Shown here: piece by piece, positions 1 through 10,844 of the stretch
How the letters are laid out: the number at the start of each line of letters is the position of its first letter
Position numbering within the stretch: position 1 is the first letter of the stretch
Source of the DNA: Megaleporinus macrocephalus
Taxonomy: Eukaryota; Chordata; Actinopteri; Characiformes; Anostomidae
Length of the DNA: 64,000 nucleotides
Reading direction: 5' to 3'
Assembly (NCBI GenBank): GCA_021613375.1
Contig: CM038728.1
Span: 34,774,799-34,838,798, forward strand
Notes under the pieces: generated by a model
Seen by the model: only the letters and a program-made list of their open reading frames with translations
Databases searched by the model: none
Told to the model about the DNA's origin: nothing
Translations under genes and position numbers: made by a program

Positions 1-175
1 TGTAGTTACATATGAATAGCACATGTAACAACGATGCAACTACTAGTGATGGATTACAGCAGTACAGTTTATGTAATTACACATTTTTTTGTTTACCTCA
101 TGTACCTTATGTAAGAGTATATTAACAGTTATAACAGCATATTTTATTGTGTTATTACACATTAATAACCACAAG
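1..175 (+). repeat. dispersed repeat, copy 1 (partner at 39893-40025)
   Basis: This stretch shares ordered blocks with 39893-40025: TGTAGTTACA near the start, then CCTCATGTA, AAGAGTAT, a TTAACAGTTATAAC-type block and a TTATTACACATTA-type block. The copies differ by many small changes and indels, so this is an old dispersed repeat. It may begin upstream of the window. No coding potential is apparent; the short frames here are not conserved in the partner. Confidence 0.5.
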
Positions 176-286
176 TGCAGCTACATTTGCAATCCAATGT
201 TGTTCCATTATAAGGAAGGAAGACGTCTCCAGTGTCAGTACTGGTTTAATCTCAGTTATAGTGATGTTTGACAGTTTTGATACAGT

Positions 287-884
287 AGGCTGTGTCTCAA
301 ACCCTACTGAGTGTGTAAGTAGGCTGTCTAGGTAGCAGCTGTGTAAGTATCAGTGTTCTCTCCTCATCTCTCCTCATAAAACAGATTACTGAGACGCTCT
401 AGTTAGAGAGAGACTGCGTCACGGCTTGTTCCGCCCACTGCAGCACGCCACCGGTGGTTTAGCTGGTGGCTAAGCTACCAGCCGGCATCTAAAACAATAG
501 CCCGAGGCTTAAAAATCCGCTAGCATAGATGCTAATGTCTGGAGTATAAAAGTGTAAATGGTGAAGGACTCGTTACAGAGTTGATAATAAAATACTGTTT
601 TGTGTGATTATATGACCAGAAACACATTAAAACTCCAGAGAATCAAAATAACTCACATTTTAAAACCACTTCACTGCTCCTAGATTAGCCTGCACTGCAT
701 CATGGGATTGTCTTAGCGGCTGAGGAAGCGTTTGATGTTTTCTTAAAATCAGGTCTAAATAAGGTTCCTCAGTAGCAGCATGTTTAAGGTATGTAAGAAT
801 TGGGACAGTCTACATGTCAGGAGCGCATACTATGACGTAAAATGCTGCCTATGTAGGAGCTCAGTAGGATTTGAGACACAACCT
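287..884. mobile_element. non-autonomous DNA transposon with ~25-bp terminal inverted repeats
   Basis: The left end (287-311) reads AGGCTGTGTCTCAAACCCTA and continues to CTGAG. The reverse complement of the right end (860-884) is the same apart from two C/T differences. The 598-bp body has no long reading frame. The bases flanking the ends do not form an obvious target duplication, so the superfamily cannot be fixed; a PIF/ISL2EU-like or hAT-like origin is possible. The block at about 690-850 is related to 57816-58020, showing that the family is dispersed. Confidence 0.75.
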
Positions 885-1864
885 AAGTTTCTTGAAAACA
901 TCAAAGCACTCTGAATGACTGAATGTTTACATTTGGTTTCATTTTACAAAAGAAATTATGAAGAATTAATGAACCCATCACTGCCGCGATCAAGGTCCAG
1001 TATGTTGAAGAAACTGGTTCTGAGAAAGCTTCTATTCACCTGCCTCATTAATTCCTTCACCACAGTGAGGTTAATATCCTCGATATGGCTCTGATTCTAA
1101 ACAGACTGGCTTCTAAAGTGCTTCTAAACCACGTACCGGCCTTACTAAGGAATATATAATGAGTGGAATATATTACAGGCCGTGGCGGTTGAGTGCTGGT
1201 AGACTGAAGCGTTTAAATTGATCACGTTGTTTATTGGTTTGCTCCTCAAATACCAGCTCCTTTAAATGGTGTGGAACAATTTAGACCAGCGCCAAAACCA
1301 AACCCCCAGTGTTTCAACACCTACACGCTTTCCGCCACGGCGCGGAATCTGGAGTTTCCACCATGCTGCACTCGTGCCATCACATGACTGACAGCTCGCT
1401 CCCCGTAGAATGGAGGGTAATTGGCATTCAGGATCATCCCGATAATAGAACGAAGGCGATTTCTGAAGACAACCCACTTCGCCTCCCTCTTATTTCAGGG
1501 CAGGGAGAAATTCTTTCGCCCGCACCGCCCAGCCGACAGCCAGGCTGCTTTGCATGCAGCCTGTTGCAGCGTCCCTGGGGGGCTTTGAATGGCAGAGTCG
1601 GGGGTGGGGGGGGGGGGGGAGAGCCGTTCTCTATGCATGAGGAGAAATCTCCTTCAGCTCTGTGTTTTTCCCCAGCGGCGTTCTGTAGGGATTTATGACC
1701 TGTCACCTCAAAGCTGGTAGGGAGGTGATCTCTCCGCGTCACTTTCCAGCGCCCGCCGTGTCACTCGGAGGCGGCCGAGTTTACTCAACAGAACCGCACC
1801 AGCGTATTAGCCAGGGACGTGGCGTATTTGCAGCTTCAGCTATTTGGGACGCGTCAGTCGGGGA
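885..1864. other. no gene recognised; single-copy-looking sequence with a G-run
   Basis: No tandem or inverted structure and no recognisable protein is seen. From about 1300 to 1860 the composition is more GC-rich than its surroundings, which permits overlapping frames of 60-130 codons on both strands; none resembles a known family. A nearly pure G tract lies at 1600-1619. Confidence 0.5.
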
Positions 1865-2712
1865 ATAATGAAAGCGTTCCGCCGAGCTTACACGCCTCGG
1901 GAATTCAAGACTGCGCAGCTCTGATGGGAAAAGCTTCGGAAGGCCGAGCTTTGGTGGACATGTGGGCTTCAGAGTAACCAAAACACATTAAAGTTAATAT
2001 CACTGTAACACAGTTTGCTCAATATTTATTTGCTCTCCATGAATAATCCCAATTAGACTCTCAGGCTATATACATAATGGACATTTAGTTCTAGAGAGTT
2101 TATTTATAAGTGCTATACATCAGTCTTATCTTTTAATTTCCTATTAATTATTTGACTTCTATTATGTATTTTGTAAAAGTTGAAATTGCACAATTGTTCT
2201 TTAATTCAGTTTATAAGATGTTTTTATATGTATATAAAATGAAAATAATGAAATCATGAAAGCATTCAGTGAGTTTACATACCTCAGAAGTACAAGACTG
2301 CACGCCTCTGATGGGAAAAGCTTTGGAAAGCCGAGCTTTGGTGGATATGTGGGCTTCAGAGTAACCAAAACACACGAAAGTTAATATCACTGTAAAACTG
2401 CTCAATATTTATTTGTTCTCCATGAATAATCCCAATTAGACTCTCAGGCTATATACATAATGGACATTTAGTTCTAGAGAGTTTATTTATAAGTGCTATA
2501 CATCAGTCTTATCTTTTAATTTCTCATTAATACCATTAATTATATAAACATAAGAGTTGAAATCTATGTACAATTCTTCAGTAATCAGTTTATAAGATGT
2601 TTTTACTGTATATACTGCGCAACTATAAAACATCTACCTAATAAAATAATGAAAGTGTTCTGGTGAGCTTACATACCTCAGGAAAACAAGACTGTGAGGT
2701 TCTGATGGGAAA
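1865..2712. repeat. tandem repeat, ~387-394-bp unit, about 2.2 copies
   Basis: The block CTGATGGGAA recurs at 1921, 2308 and 2702, giving periods of 387 and 394 bp. Each unit begins near ATAATGAAAG(C/T)GTTC and contains GGGCTTCAGAGTAACCAAAA and TAGTTCTAGAGAGTTTATTT. The third unit is truncated just before the element at 2754. The first unit is more GC-rich at its start than the second, as expected from CpG decay in one copy. Confidence 0.85.
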
Positions 2713-2753
2713 TATTAATAATTTCAAATATATTTATAAAAAAATATAATCAT

Positions 2754-3618
2754 ACACAGATCAGCCATAACATTAAAACCACCCCTTATATCTCCACTCA
2801 CTGTCCACTGTATCAGCTCCACTGACCATACAGGACCTCCACTCACTCAATAGTATCTGCTCTGTGGTGGTCCTGTGGGGGTCCGGATCATTAAAGAACA
2901 GAGTAAAATAGTATGCAGAGAATCAGATGAACTACAGTCTGTAAGTGGAGCTCCTGTATGGTCAGTGGAGCTGATACAGTGGACAGTGAGTGGAGGTCCT
3001 GTATGGTCAGTGGAGCTGATACAGTGGACAGTGAGTGGAGGTCCTGTATGGTCAGTGGAGCTGATACAGTGGACAGTGAGTGTAGGTCCTGTATGGTCAG
3101 TGGAGCTGATACAGTGGACAGTGAGTGGAGGTCCTGTATGGTCAGTGGAGCTGATACAGTGGACAGTGAGTGGAGCTCCTGTATGGTCAGTGGAGCTGAT
3201 ACAGTGGACAGTGAGTGGAGGTCCTGTATGGTCAGTGGAGCTGATACAGTGGACAGTGAGTGTAGGTCCTGTATGGTCAGTGGAGCTGATACAGTGGACA
3301 GTGAGTGGAGCTCCTGTATGGTCAGTGGAGCTGATACAGTGGACAGTGAGTGGAGGTCCTGTATGGTCAGTGGAGCTGATACAGTGGACAGTGAGTGGAG
3401 GTCCTGTATGGTCAGTGGAGCTGATACAGTGGACAGTGAGTGGAGGTCCTGTATGGTCAGTGGAGCTGATACAGTGGACAGTGAGTGGAGGTCCTGTATG
3501 GTCAGTGGAGCTGATACAGTGGACAGTGAGTGGAGCTGCTGTATGGTCAGTGGAGCTGATACAGAGGACAGTGAGTGGAGATATAAGGAGGTGGTGTTAA
3601 TGTTATGGCTGGTCTTAG
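2754..3618. mobile_element. fold-back DNA transposon containing a 45-bp minisatellite (14 units)
   Basis: The outer ends are inverted repeats: GATCAGCCATAACATTAAAA on the left and its near complement TTAATGTTATGGCTGGTC on the right. The inverted similarity extends over about 94 bp (2754-2847 against about 3525-3618), so the left arm itself holds one inverted copy of the 45-bp unit. Fourteen direct units (TGTATGGTCAGTGGAGCTGA core) fill about 2940-3575. Because 45 is divisible by three, several frames stay open for about 240 codons on both strands; these are repeat artefacts. It belongs to the same family as 15713-15915, 38640-38960, 46440-47010 and 58140-59665. Confidence 0.85.
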
Positions 3619-4460
3619 TATTCGATGAGTTCTGCCTTGTACGTTGCTGGAGGCTCAGGAGAGAGAGGACTGACTCCTCCGGGTCCGTCTCTTGACCGCA
3701 AGCAATCCTGTACGATGATCCGGTCACACTCGGAGGCTGAGAAGCAGAAAACGCTTAAGCACCTTCTAAGAAATCGAGTCTCCTGAAAAGAAAGAAGCTG
3801 TGAAACACGGCGGCGCAGAGGCGAGTCTGAGTCAAGGCCGAGAACATTCGCAGGCGCAACACACACCCGGCTGAAACGAGCGTGTGATTTAGTGAGGCTG
3901 CTCGTGCGGTCACTAACTGCCCGCGCATCAGCTGCAGGGTTTTAGGAGAGCTGGAGAAATAATGGAGTCGTCATCAAGCTGCACAAACGCTGAGGGATGA
4001 AGATCCGCACCACGTCTTCTCACCAGCGGGGAAGCCTGAGGGCCTCCTAGACCTTAGCAGAAGGTCTAATGAGTAACGCGCTCCAAACGGTTAACGACTG
4101 CATGCAGGGGGCGCAGCACCATATTCTGAGCCCCGGGCACTGCAGTGTGCCCTGCAGACCCCTTCCATCACCTCCTCCTCCTCCTCCTCCTCCCCTCCCC
4201 TCCCCTCCCCTCCCCCCGCAAGACAGTAAATCAAAGGAATGAAACGTGTTAATTATGGTGTGTTTTATTCCGAGGCTGGTCGAGAGGCGTTAAAGGGTTA
4301 ATCAGCTGGCGGTTCGTTAGTGGGGTTTAAATTAGACTGTTTAAGATGATCACAGGATCAGAGACACATTATTTAATTATATTTACTGTCAACAGGGGAC
4401 TGAAGTTGGAGCATTTATTAGACCCCCACTCTGGTGAGCCCACCGAGTCTCAAGTTTGAT
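3619..4460. other. no gene recognised; moderately GC-rich sequence
   Basis: No repeat structure is seen apart from a pyrimidine microsatellite at 4171-4217. Short minus-strand frames near 3615-3866 match nothing I recognise. The lack of transposon features would fit single-copy noncoding DNA. Confidence 0.4.
4171..4217. repeat. (CCT)n / (CCCCT)n microsatellite
   Basis: About seven CCT triplets run directly into four or five CCCCT units. The tract is pure pyrimidine on the plus strand. Confidence 0.95.
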
Positions 4461-6571
4461 CGCTCTTTCTCTTAGTAACTGTGCTGCTCTCTCAGTAACT
4501 GTGCTGCTCTCGCTCTTTCTCTTAGTAACTGTGCTGCTCTCTCAGTAACTGTACTGCTCTCGCTCTTTCTCTTAGTAACTGTGCTGCTCTCTCAGTAACT
4601 GTGCTGCTCTCGCTCTTTCTCTTAGTAACTGTGCTGCTCTCTCAGTAACTGTGCTGCTCTCGCTCTTTCTCTTAGTAACTGTGCTGCTCTCTCAGTAACT
4701 GTACTGCTCTCGCTCTTTCTCTTAGTAACTGTGCTGCTCTCTCAGTAACTGTGCTGCTCTCGCTCTTTCTCTTAGCAACTGCTGCTCTCTCAGTAACTGT
4801 GCTGCTCTCGCTCTTTCTCTTAGCAACTGCTGCTCTCTCAGTAACTGTGCTGCTCTCGCTCTTTCTCTTAGTAACTGTGCTGCTCTCTCAGTAACTGTGC
4901 TGCTCTCGCTCTTTCTCTTAGCAACTGCTGCTCTCTCAGTAACTGTGCTGCTCTCGCTCTTTCTCTTAGTAACTGTGCTGCTCTCTCAGTAACTGTGCTG
5001 CTCTCGCTCTTTCTCTTAGTAACTGTCCTGCTCTCTCTCTCTCAGTAACTGTGCTGCTCTCGCTCTTTCTCTTAGTAACTGTGCTGCTCTCTCAGTAACT
5101 GTGCTGCTCTCGCTCTTTCTCTTAGCAACTGCTGCTCTCTCAGTAACTGTGCTGCTCTCGCTCTTTCTCTTAGCAACTGCTGCTCTCTCAGTAACTGTGC
5201 TGCTCTCGCTCTTTCTCTTAGCAACTGCTGCTCTCTCAGTAACTGTGCTGCTCTCGCTCTTTCTCTTAGTAACTGTGCTGCTCTCTCAGTTACTGTGCTG
5301 CTTTCGCTCTTTCTCTTAGTAACTGTGCTGCTCTCTCTCTCTCACTAACTAACTGTGCTGCTCTCGCTCTTTCTCTTAGTAACTGTGCTGCTCTCTCAGT
5401 AACTGTGCTGCTCTCGCTCTTTCTCTTAGTAACTGTGCTGCTCTCACTATTTCTCTTAGTAATTGTGCTGCTCTCTCAGTAACTGTGCTGCTCTCGCTCT
5501 TTCTCTTAGTAACTGTGCTGCTCTCGCTCTTTCTCTTAGTAACTGTGCTGCTCTCTCAGTAACTGTGCTGCTCTCGCTCTTTCTCTTAGTAACTGTGCTG
5601 CTCTCTCAGTAACTGTGCTGCTCTCGCTCTTTCTCTCAGTAACTGTGCTGCTCTCGCTCTTTCTCTTAGTAACTGTGCTGCTCTCTCAGTAACTGTGCTG
5701 CTCTCACTCTTTCTCTTAGTAACTGTGCTGCTCTCTCAGTAACTGTGCTGCTCTCGCTCTTTCTCTTAGTAACTGTGCTGCTCTCTCAGTAACTGTGCTG
5801 CTCTCACTCTTTCTCTTAGTAACTGTGCTGCTCTCTTAGTAACTGTGCTGCTCTCACTCTTTCTCTTAGTAACTGTGCTGCTCTCGCTCTTCCTCTTAGT
5901 AACTGTGCTGCTCTCTCAGTAACTGTGCTGCTCTCGCTCTTTCTCTCAGTAACTGTGCTGCTCTCGCTCTTTCTCTTAGTAACTGTGCTGCTCTCTCAGT
6001 AACTGTGCTGCTCTCACTCTTTCTCTTAGTAACTGTGCTGCTCTCTCAGTAACTGTGCTGCTCTCGCTCTTTCTCTCAGTAACTGTGCTGCTCTCGCTCT
6101 TTCTCTTAGTAACTGTGCTGCTCTCACTCTTTCTCTTAGTAACTGTGCTGCTCTCGCTCTTTCTCTTAGTAACTGTGCTGCTCTCTCAGTAACTGTGCTG
6201 CTCTCGCTCTTTCTCTTAGTAACTGTGCTGCTCTCTCAGTAACTGTGCTGCTCTCGCTCTTTCTCTCAGTAAATGTGCTGCTCTCGCTCTTTCTCTTAGT
6301 AACTGTGCTGCTCTCTCTCTCAGTAACTGTTCTGCTCTCTCTCTCTCTCTCAGCAACGGTGCTGCTCTCTTTCTCTCTCTCTCAGTAACTGTGCTGCTCT
6401 CTCTCTCAGTAACTGTTCTGCTCTCTCTCTCAGCAACTGTGCTGCTCTCTCTCTCTCTCTCTCTCTCTCTCCCAGCAACGGTGCTGCTCTCTTTCTCTCT
6501 CTCTCAGTAACTGTGCTGCTCTCTCTCTCTCTCTCAGTAACTGTTCTGCTCTCTCTCTCTCAGCAACTGTG

Positions 6572-6631
<60 letters not shown>

Positions 6632-6645
6632 AGTGACTGTGCTGC
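4461..6645. repeat. pyrimidine-rich minisatellite, 50-bp compound unit (30 + 20 bp)
   Basis: The compound unit is a 30-bp block (CTCTTTCTCTTAGTAACTGT then GCTGCTCTCG) plus a 20-bp relative (CTCAGTAACTGTGCTGCTCT), repeated about 40 times over 2.2 kb. The order is mostly strict alternation, with local doublings of the 30-bp block around 5420-6180. The 3' side decays into (CT)n, purest at 6571-6628. Every sub-unit ends in a pyrimidine tract plus TAG or CAG, resembling a splice acceptor. A frame at 5101-5319 is open only because of the repeat. Confidence 0.95.
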
Positions 6646-7534
6646 TCTCGCAATGGATTTTTAAACAACTATTCATTTCATCAGTTAGAGACATCAAAGT
6701 GATACTTGTATATTTTCCTCTGCTGGCGATTTCTTATGTCCCTCTGTTAATTGACGACAGGCATCAGAATAGCTGAATAAAATCATCACTGTCCAAAGAA
6801 ATATTAATAACTTTGCAGGAGAGAACAACAACAGTATTTACCTTTAATGCAGGTTAACATAAAGTAACTCCTATTGGTCCATTCAGCATGCAATTGTCAC
6901 ACAGTGTTAAAAGTGAAAAGGTAGTTCGTGTTGGGTTTGAACATGAAGGCAGCTGATAAACTGGCGACTAGGCTTACAAACAGTTCACAACCTGAGGTCA
7001 GCACAAAAGTCCCAACACATCAACCCTGAGTCTCACCGTTTCTGACAGTGCACCTGCATTTTGAGGGTATATACCTGTAAGAGAATCTTTAACCAGACAG
7101 AAAAAGAGAAGCTATTTTCACTGTAAACAGTGGGCGTATTTGTTTTCTACCAAATATCCACCTGAGCTGAGTGTAGCCGCTGAGACAGCAGCCCATCTTT
7201 GAACTGTGGTCTGGAATCCTGTATAGTATGAACTGTTTATTATCACATTTGAAATAAATCTAAAGTGATAAACCATTATTTACCAACATGACCTTCTAAA
7301 TGATGTTCTTGCTTCTAAATCTTTGTGCTCTTTGTGTCCTACTTTACTAAGACTCTGGCTGCAAGTGCTTTTGGGATGTTATCTGCTGGTTTAGTATATT
7401 TACGGGTCAAAACGCTCTTTTAGATTCAAACGTCAAATATGAATGTTTTTACAATGATGTCATTCTTTAATGAGGCTCCACTGTGAGTTCAAAAGGGTGC
7501 AAATTCTTTCAGCTCCACTTGTTAAACACGTCCG
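6646..7534. other. no gene recognised; contains a degenerate MITE end
   Basis: At about 6780-6870 the blocks ATCACTGTCCAAAGAA, AATAACTTTGCAGGAGAG and TTTAATGCAGGT match the left half of the MITE at 53329-53537, so this is a decayed, truncated copy. The rest appears single-copy with no coding signal. Confidence 0.5.
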
Positions 7535-8050
7535 GGTCTCTACTGAGCCTCTGCTGATCCTCTGTTGAGCATCTACCTAGCCTCTACGGAGCCTCCGCTG
7601 AGCCTCTGCTGAGCCTCTGTTGAGCATCTACTGAGCCTCTGCTGAGTCTCTACTTAGCCTCTACTGAGTCTCCACTGAGCATCTACTGAGCCTCTGCTGA
7701 GTCTCTACCTAGCCTCTACTGAGTCTCCACTAAGTCTCCGCTGAGCATCTAGTGAGTCACTACTGAGCCTCTACTGGGCCCCTACTGAACATCTACTGAA
7801 TCTCTACCTAGTCTCTACTGAGTCTCCACTGAGCATCTATTGAGCATCCACTGAGCCTCCGCTAAGCATCTACTGAGCCTCCGCTAAGCATCTACTGAGC
7901 CTCTGCTGAATCTCTACCTAGCCTGTACTGAGTCTTCTCTGAGCATCTTCTAAGGAACAGCTTTGCCTCTGCTGAGCCTCTGCTGAGTCTTCACCGAGTC
8001 CCTGCTGAGCCTCTTCCAAGTCTTTACTGAGTCTCTACTGAGCCTCTACT
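7535..8050. repeat. degenerate 11-bp minisatellite
   Basis: Units of GAGCCTCTGCT, GAGCATCTACT, GAGTCTCTACT and close variants repeat for about 515 bp. Substitutions cluster at positions 4-5 and 9-10 of the unit. The period is close to one DNA helical turn. The array abuts the MITE at 8058 with only a few intervening bases. Confidence 0.9.
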
Positions 8051-8057
8051 CTTCCAG

Positions 8058-8288
8058 AAACTATGGGGTTTTATAGGAAGTTTCTAGCACACATCTTCAT
8101 GTTCTGGTTGTTGCTGTTTTATTATACTTTCAAGCTAAAGGATGAGGATGGTAAGCCTTAGCCAGCAAACACAGCATAGTTAGGTATCTCTGCTTTAGCT
8201 AGCTATCCTCATCAGCCCTTGTTTGACCAACAAGCCTGACAAAGATGCAGCTTCATAGTAAGAAACCTCCTATAAAACCCCATAGTTT
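8058..8288. mobile_element. 231-bp MITE with 28-bp terminal inverted repeats
   Basis: The left terminus 8058-8085 (AAACTATGGGGTTTTATAGG...) and the right terminus 8261-8288 are inverted copies with one mismatch in 28. The inner 175 bp is not palindromic. No target duplication is evident. No coding capacity is present, and the superfamily is unknown. Confidence 0.8.
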
Positions 8289-9330
8289 ATCAAAGAGATA
8301 CATAAGGGACCAGTTAGGCTTTAGCTAGGGGTGCTAACGTTAGCTAGATTAGCTAGTTAGGCTAAGATTAGAGTCTAGTGGTAGCAAATTTAGAATTATA
8401 TTCAACGTATCCACTGCAGCTGTTGCTTTTTCTCAGAGCTGAATATAAGAATGACATGCTAAAAGGATGAGAGTCTCAGAGAACACAGCAGCTTCTTTGA
8501 TGTAGGCTGTCACGTCTTTAACAAGTGGACAGCCACGTAGAACAACTACCATCAGCTGATCTTACAGGATTTCCTCCTCCTGAAATCTACACGGTCCTCC
8601 GAGCAACACTAAAAAAGCAATACACCCTGTACAGTAATCGGACTTGTAGGGTATATGAGAATCTTGATGCAACAGTCAATTAATTGGCCGTCCGAGAAGA
8701 ATCTCTATGCATCATCTTTCAGGATTAAAGGTCTGAGATTCAAGGGAATTAGATTTGGCTCTCGGAGCAGAACACAGGCCCAGCAATTTGATTTCCCACA
8801 GATATTGAAAATGAAGGCTTTGATATATTTCGAGTGAACATCAAACAACAGAAGCCTAAAAAAGTTTGTTTCCTGAAAGGATCTAAATTAGGGCTATTCT
8901 TTCAGCCGCGGCTCAGATCAAAAACTAGCTTAAAATATTCTTCTCTGAGGTAAATTTCAGAGAACAGCCGGGCGAAATCAAAGCGCTGCTGCTTCCTCCT
9001 CGCGGTATGTCAGTGTCTCTCGCCTCGCCTCGCCTCAAAATCAACATGCTTGTTCCTGAAGAAGAGACGTAAACACGTGCTTCCTTTTCATCTCACTTGA
9101 TATTCATAACCGATAAATATGTAGGAATAAGACGTGTATGTAATAGAAATATAGCCTCAGGCACGTATGCACGTTATCACATTGTTTAATATGATTTGTT
9201 TTGTCAGTTAGTGTGATTTTTGCTTATTATAGTATAAGATCATTAGAATAAAACACACAGCAACACAACACAGCAATTTGTAGAATCACTAATTACTGTA
9301 GTGTACAGCTATACAACTGTAAACACCTTT
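8289..9330. other. no gene recognised
   Basis: This is AT-leaning single-copy-looking sequence, with short GCTAAC/TAGCTA-rich patches at about 8310-8375 and a CGCCT repeat of three units near 9025. A 60-codon frame at 8655-8837 has no recognisable features. Confidence 0.4.
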
Positions 9331-9766
9331 ATCTGATCAATAAGTGTATGTTCATCAGCAGATCTGATTAGAACAGATGTAAATAATCATACATACAATA
9401 CAAAGTAACATGAATATGTTATTGTGAGAGAAGTAGATCAGATCTTGATCCAGTTTGAAGAACAAAGTTAGGTTCCAGATTTCTCCTGGACGCCCCAGAC
9501 ATTGTATGAATGTGTTCAGTTCCTTCAGCAGCAAATCTTGATTTATCTTAATGAAGTACTGAGCAGTCAAAGCAGGTATTAGATGAGAACTGATAATAAT
9601 ACTGGGTTGTTTAGGAGAAGCTTGGAAAGGGTTAAATAAACACACTGACGTATGGAAAACACTACTTACTCTATTAATACTGATTAATATTTAATAATAA
9701 AGTGTAAAAACTCTACTTACTCTATTAATACTGATTAATATTTAATAATAAAGTGTTTTTATATGT
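9331..9766 (-). repeat. dispersed repeat, inverted partner of 40073-40465, very high identity
   Basis: Read on the minus strand, this matches 40073-40465. Over about 290 bp I count four substitutions, about 98.6% identity. Both copies keep the same frame open (96 codons at 9355-9645 minus; 105 codons at 40139-40456 plus). All four differences change the amino acid, which argues against selection on a protein. The encoded frame has a hydrophobic C-terminal stretch but no family I recognise. This copy carries an extra 51-bp tandem duplication at 9663-9764. It could be a young non-autonomous element or a recent rearrangement product. Confidence 0.8.
9663..9764. repeat. 51-bp tandem duplication
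   Basis: TACTTACTCTATTAATACTG starts at 9663 and again at 9714, with essentially identical units. The partner repeat near 40085-40130 has a single unit, so the duplication arose in this copy. Confidence 0.9.
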
Positions 9767-10844
9767 TATAATGTCCTCAAGTGACTAAAACCTTTACATT
9801 GCATATCATAGCTGTCTAAAGAAAAGCAAGTATCTTGTTTTTTTGGTAATGTCTAGTTTTCTACATGATTTTGTAATTTATATTGTGTTAAAACTTCATT
9901 ATGATTGGCCCAATTAGGCAATAAAGATCATTTTGTGAAGGTACTATTTTGGAGACTACTTTGGATACCAACAATTTTACCTGCTACATCACAGAACGTC
10001 TCTCTGTTTATGTTCCAGCTGCTGATCTTAGATCTGCAGATACTGACCTTCTGTACAAACACCTTCAGTAACATACAGAGAACATGGAGAACCACTTTCA
10101 GCTCCTCTAAAATGAGTTTCAACTTCTGAATAAACAATATTTTTGTATGTATGTATGATTCAATTGCATTTTATCTACATCCCCAACTTCTTTGGAATTG
10201 GGTTTCTATCTTCAGCCATTAATTACTTCTCAAAACCTTCACTGACCCATAAATGTACCGCAGGACACACAATGTAGGTTAATTCAAATTATTATTGATA
10301 AACTCTAGTTTGTGTAATAGCATAAAAGTATACATGTGTAACTACATAATTAAAAACAGAAGTTGATATTTACACATTTAATACTATTTACTAAACTATT
10401 TAATACTAATATATAAACTGTTATGGGCAATACATTCCCTGTACATACACTGTCACTGTTGTATTGTTATACTGTATTTCATGAGTGAGATATTAATAAA
10501 ATGTTAATATTATAACTGTTAAAACTATTAAAACTGTGATAAATACTTTATGACCGTTAATATAATAGCCATGCCATGTCAGCAAACAAACAGTAAAAGA
10601 AAAAGAATGACCCAAAAAAGCCTGAAAGGCTCTACCTCCACTAGGAGACACTCACTGATTGGTCCAATAGCTGCTTTTGAATGAAATCCCTATTGTATCT
10701 GGTCTGGAAGCAGGTTAGAGTGATGTAAATGTGTAACTGCCTGGTGAAAGACCAAGAGGAGGTTACCATCTGGGACAGAGTAAATGCTAGTTTGTTTTTG
10801 AGGAATAAAGGCAGCCAAAAAAGTAAGTAAGGTACCCACTAGAC
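9767..10844. other. no gene recognised; possible transposon terminus at about 9880-10205
   Basis: The segment ending CCCCAACTTCTTTGGAATTG at 10181-10200 resembles the 'CCCAACTTTTTTGGAATTGG' terminus of a common fish DNA transposon (recalled, not searched). A related motif recurs in the array at 54136-55256. The remainder is AT-rich with no tandem repeat. Confidence 0.35.

Noticed and set aside
2875..3727. Open frames of 241-278 codons on both strands with 15-residue repeats
   Set aside because: They arise because the 45-bp unit is divisible by three and stop-free in several frames. The same occurs in the copies at 46746-47081 and 58308-59674, and 2-bp losses shift the frame without consequence.
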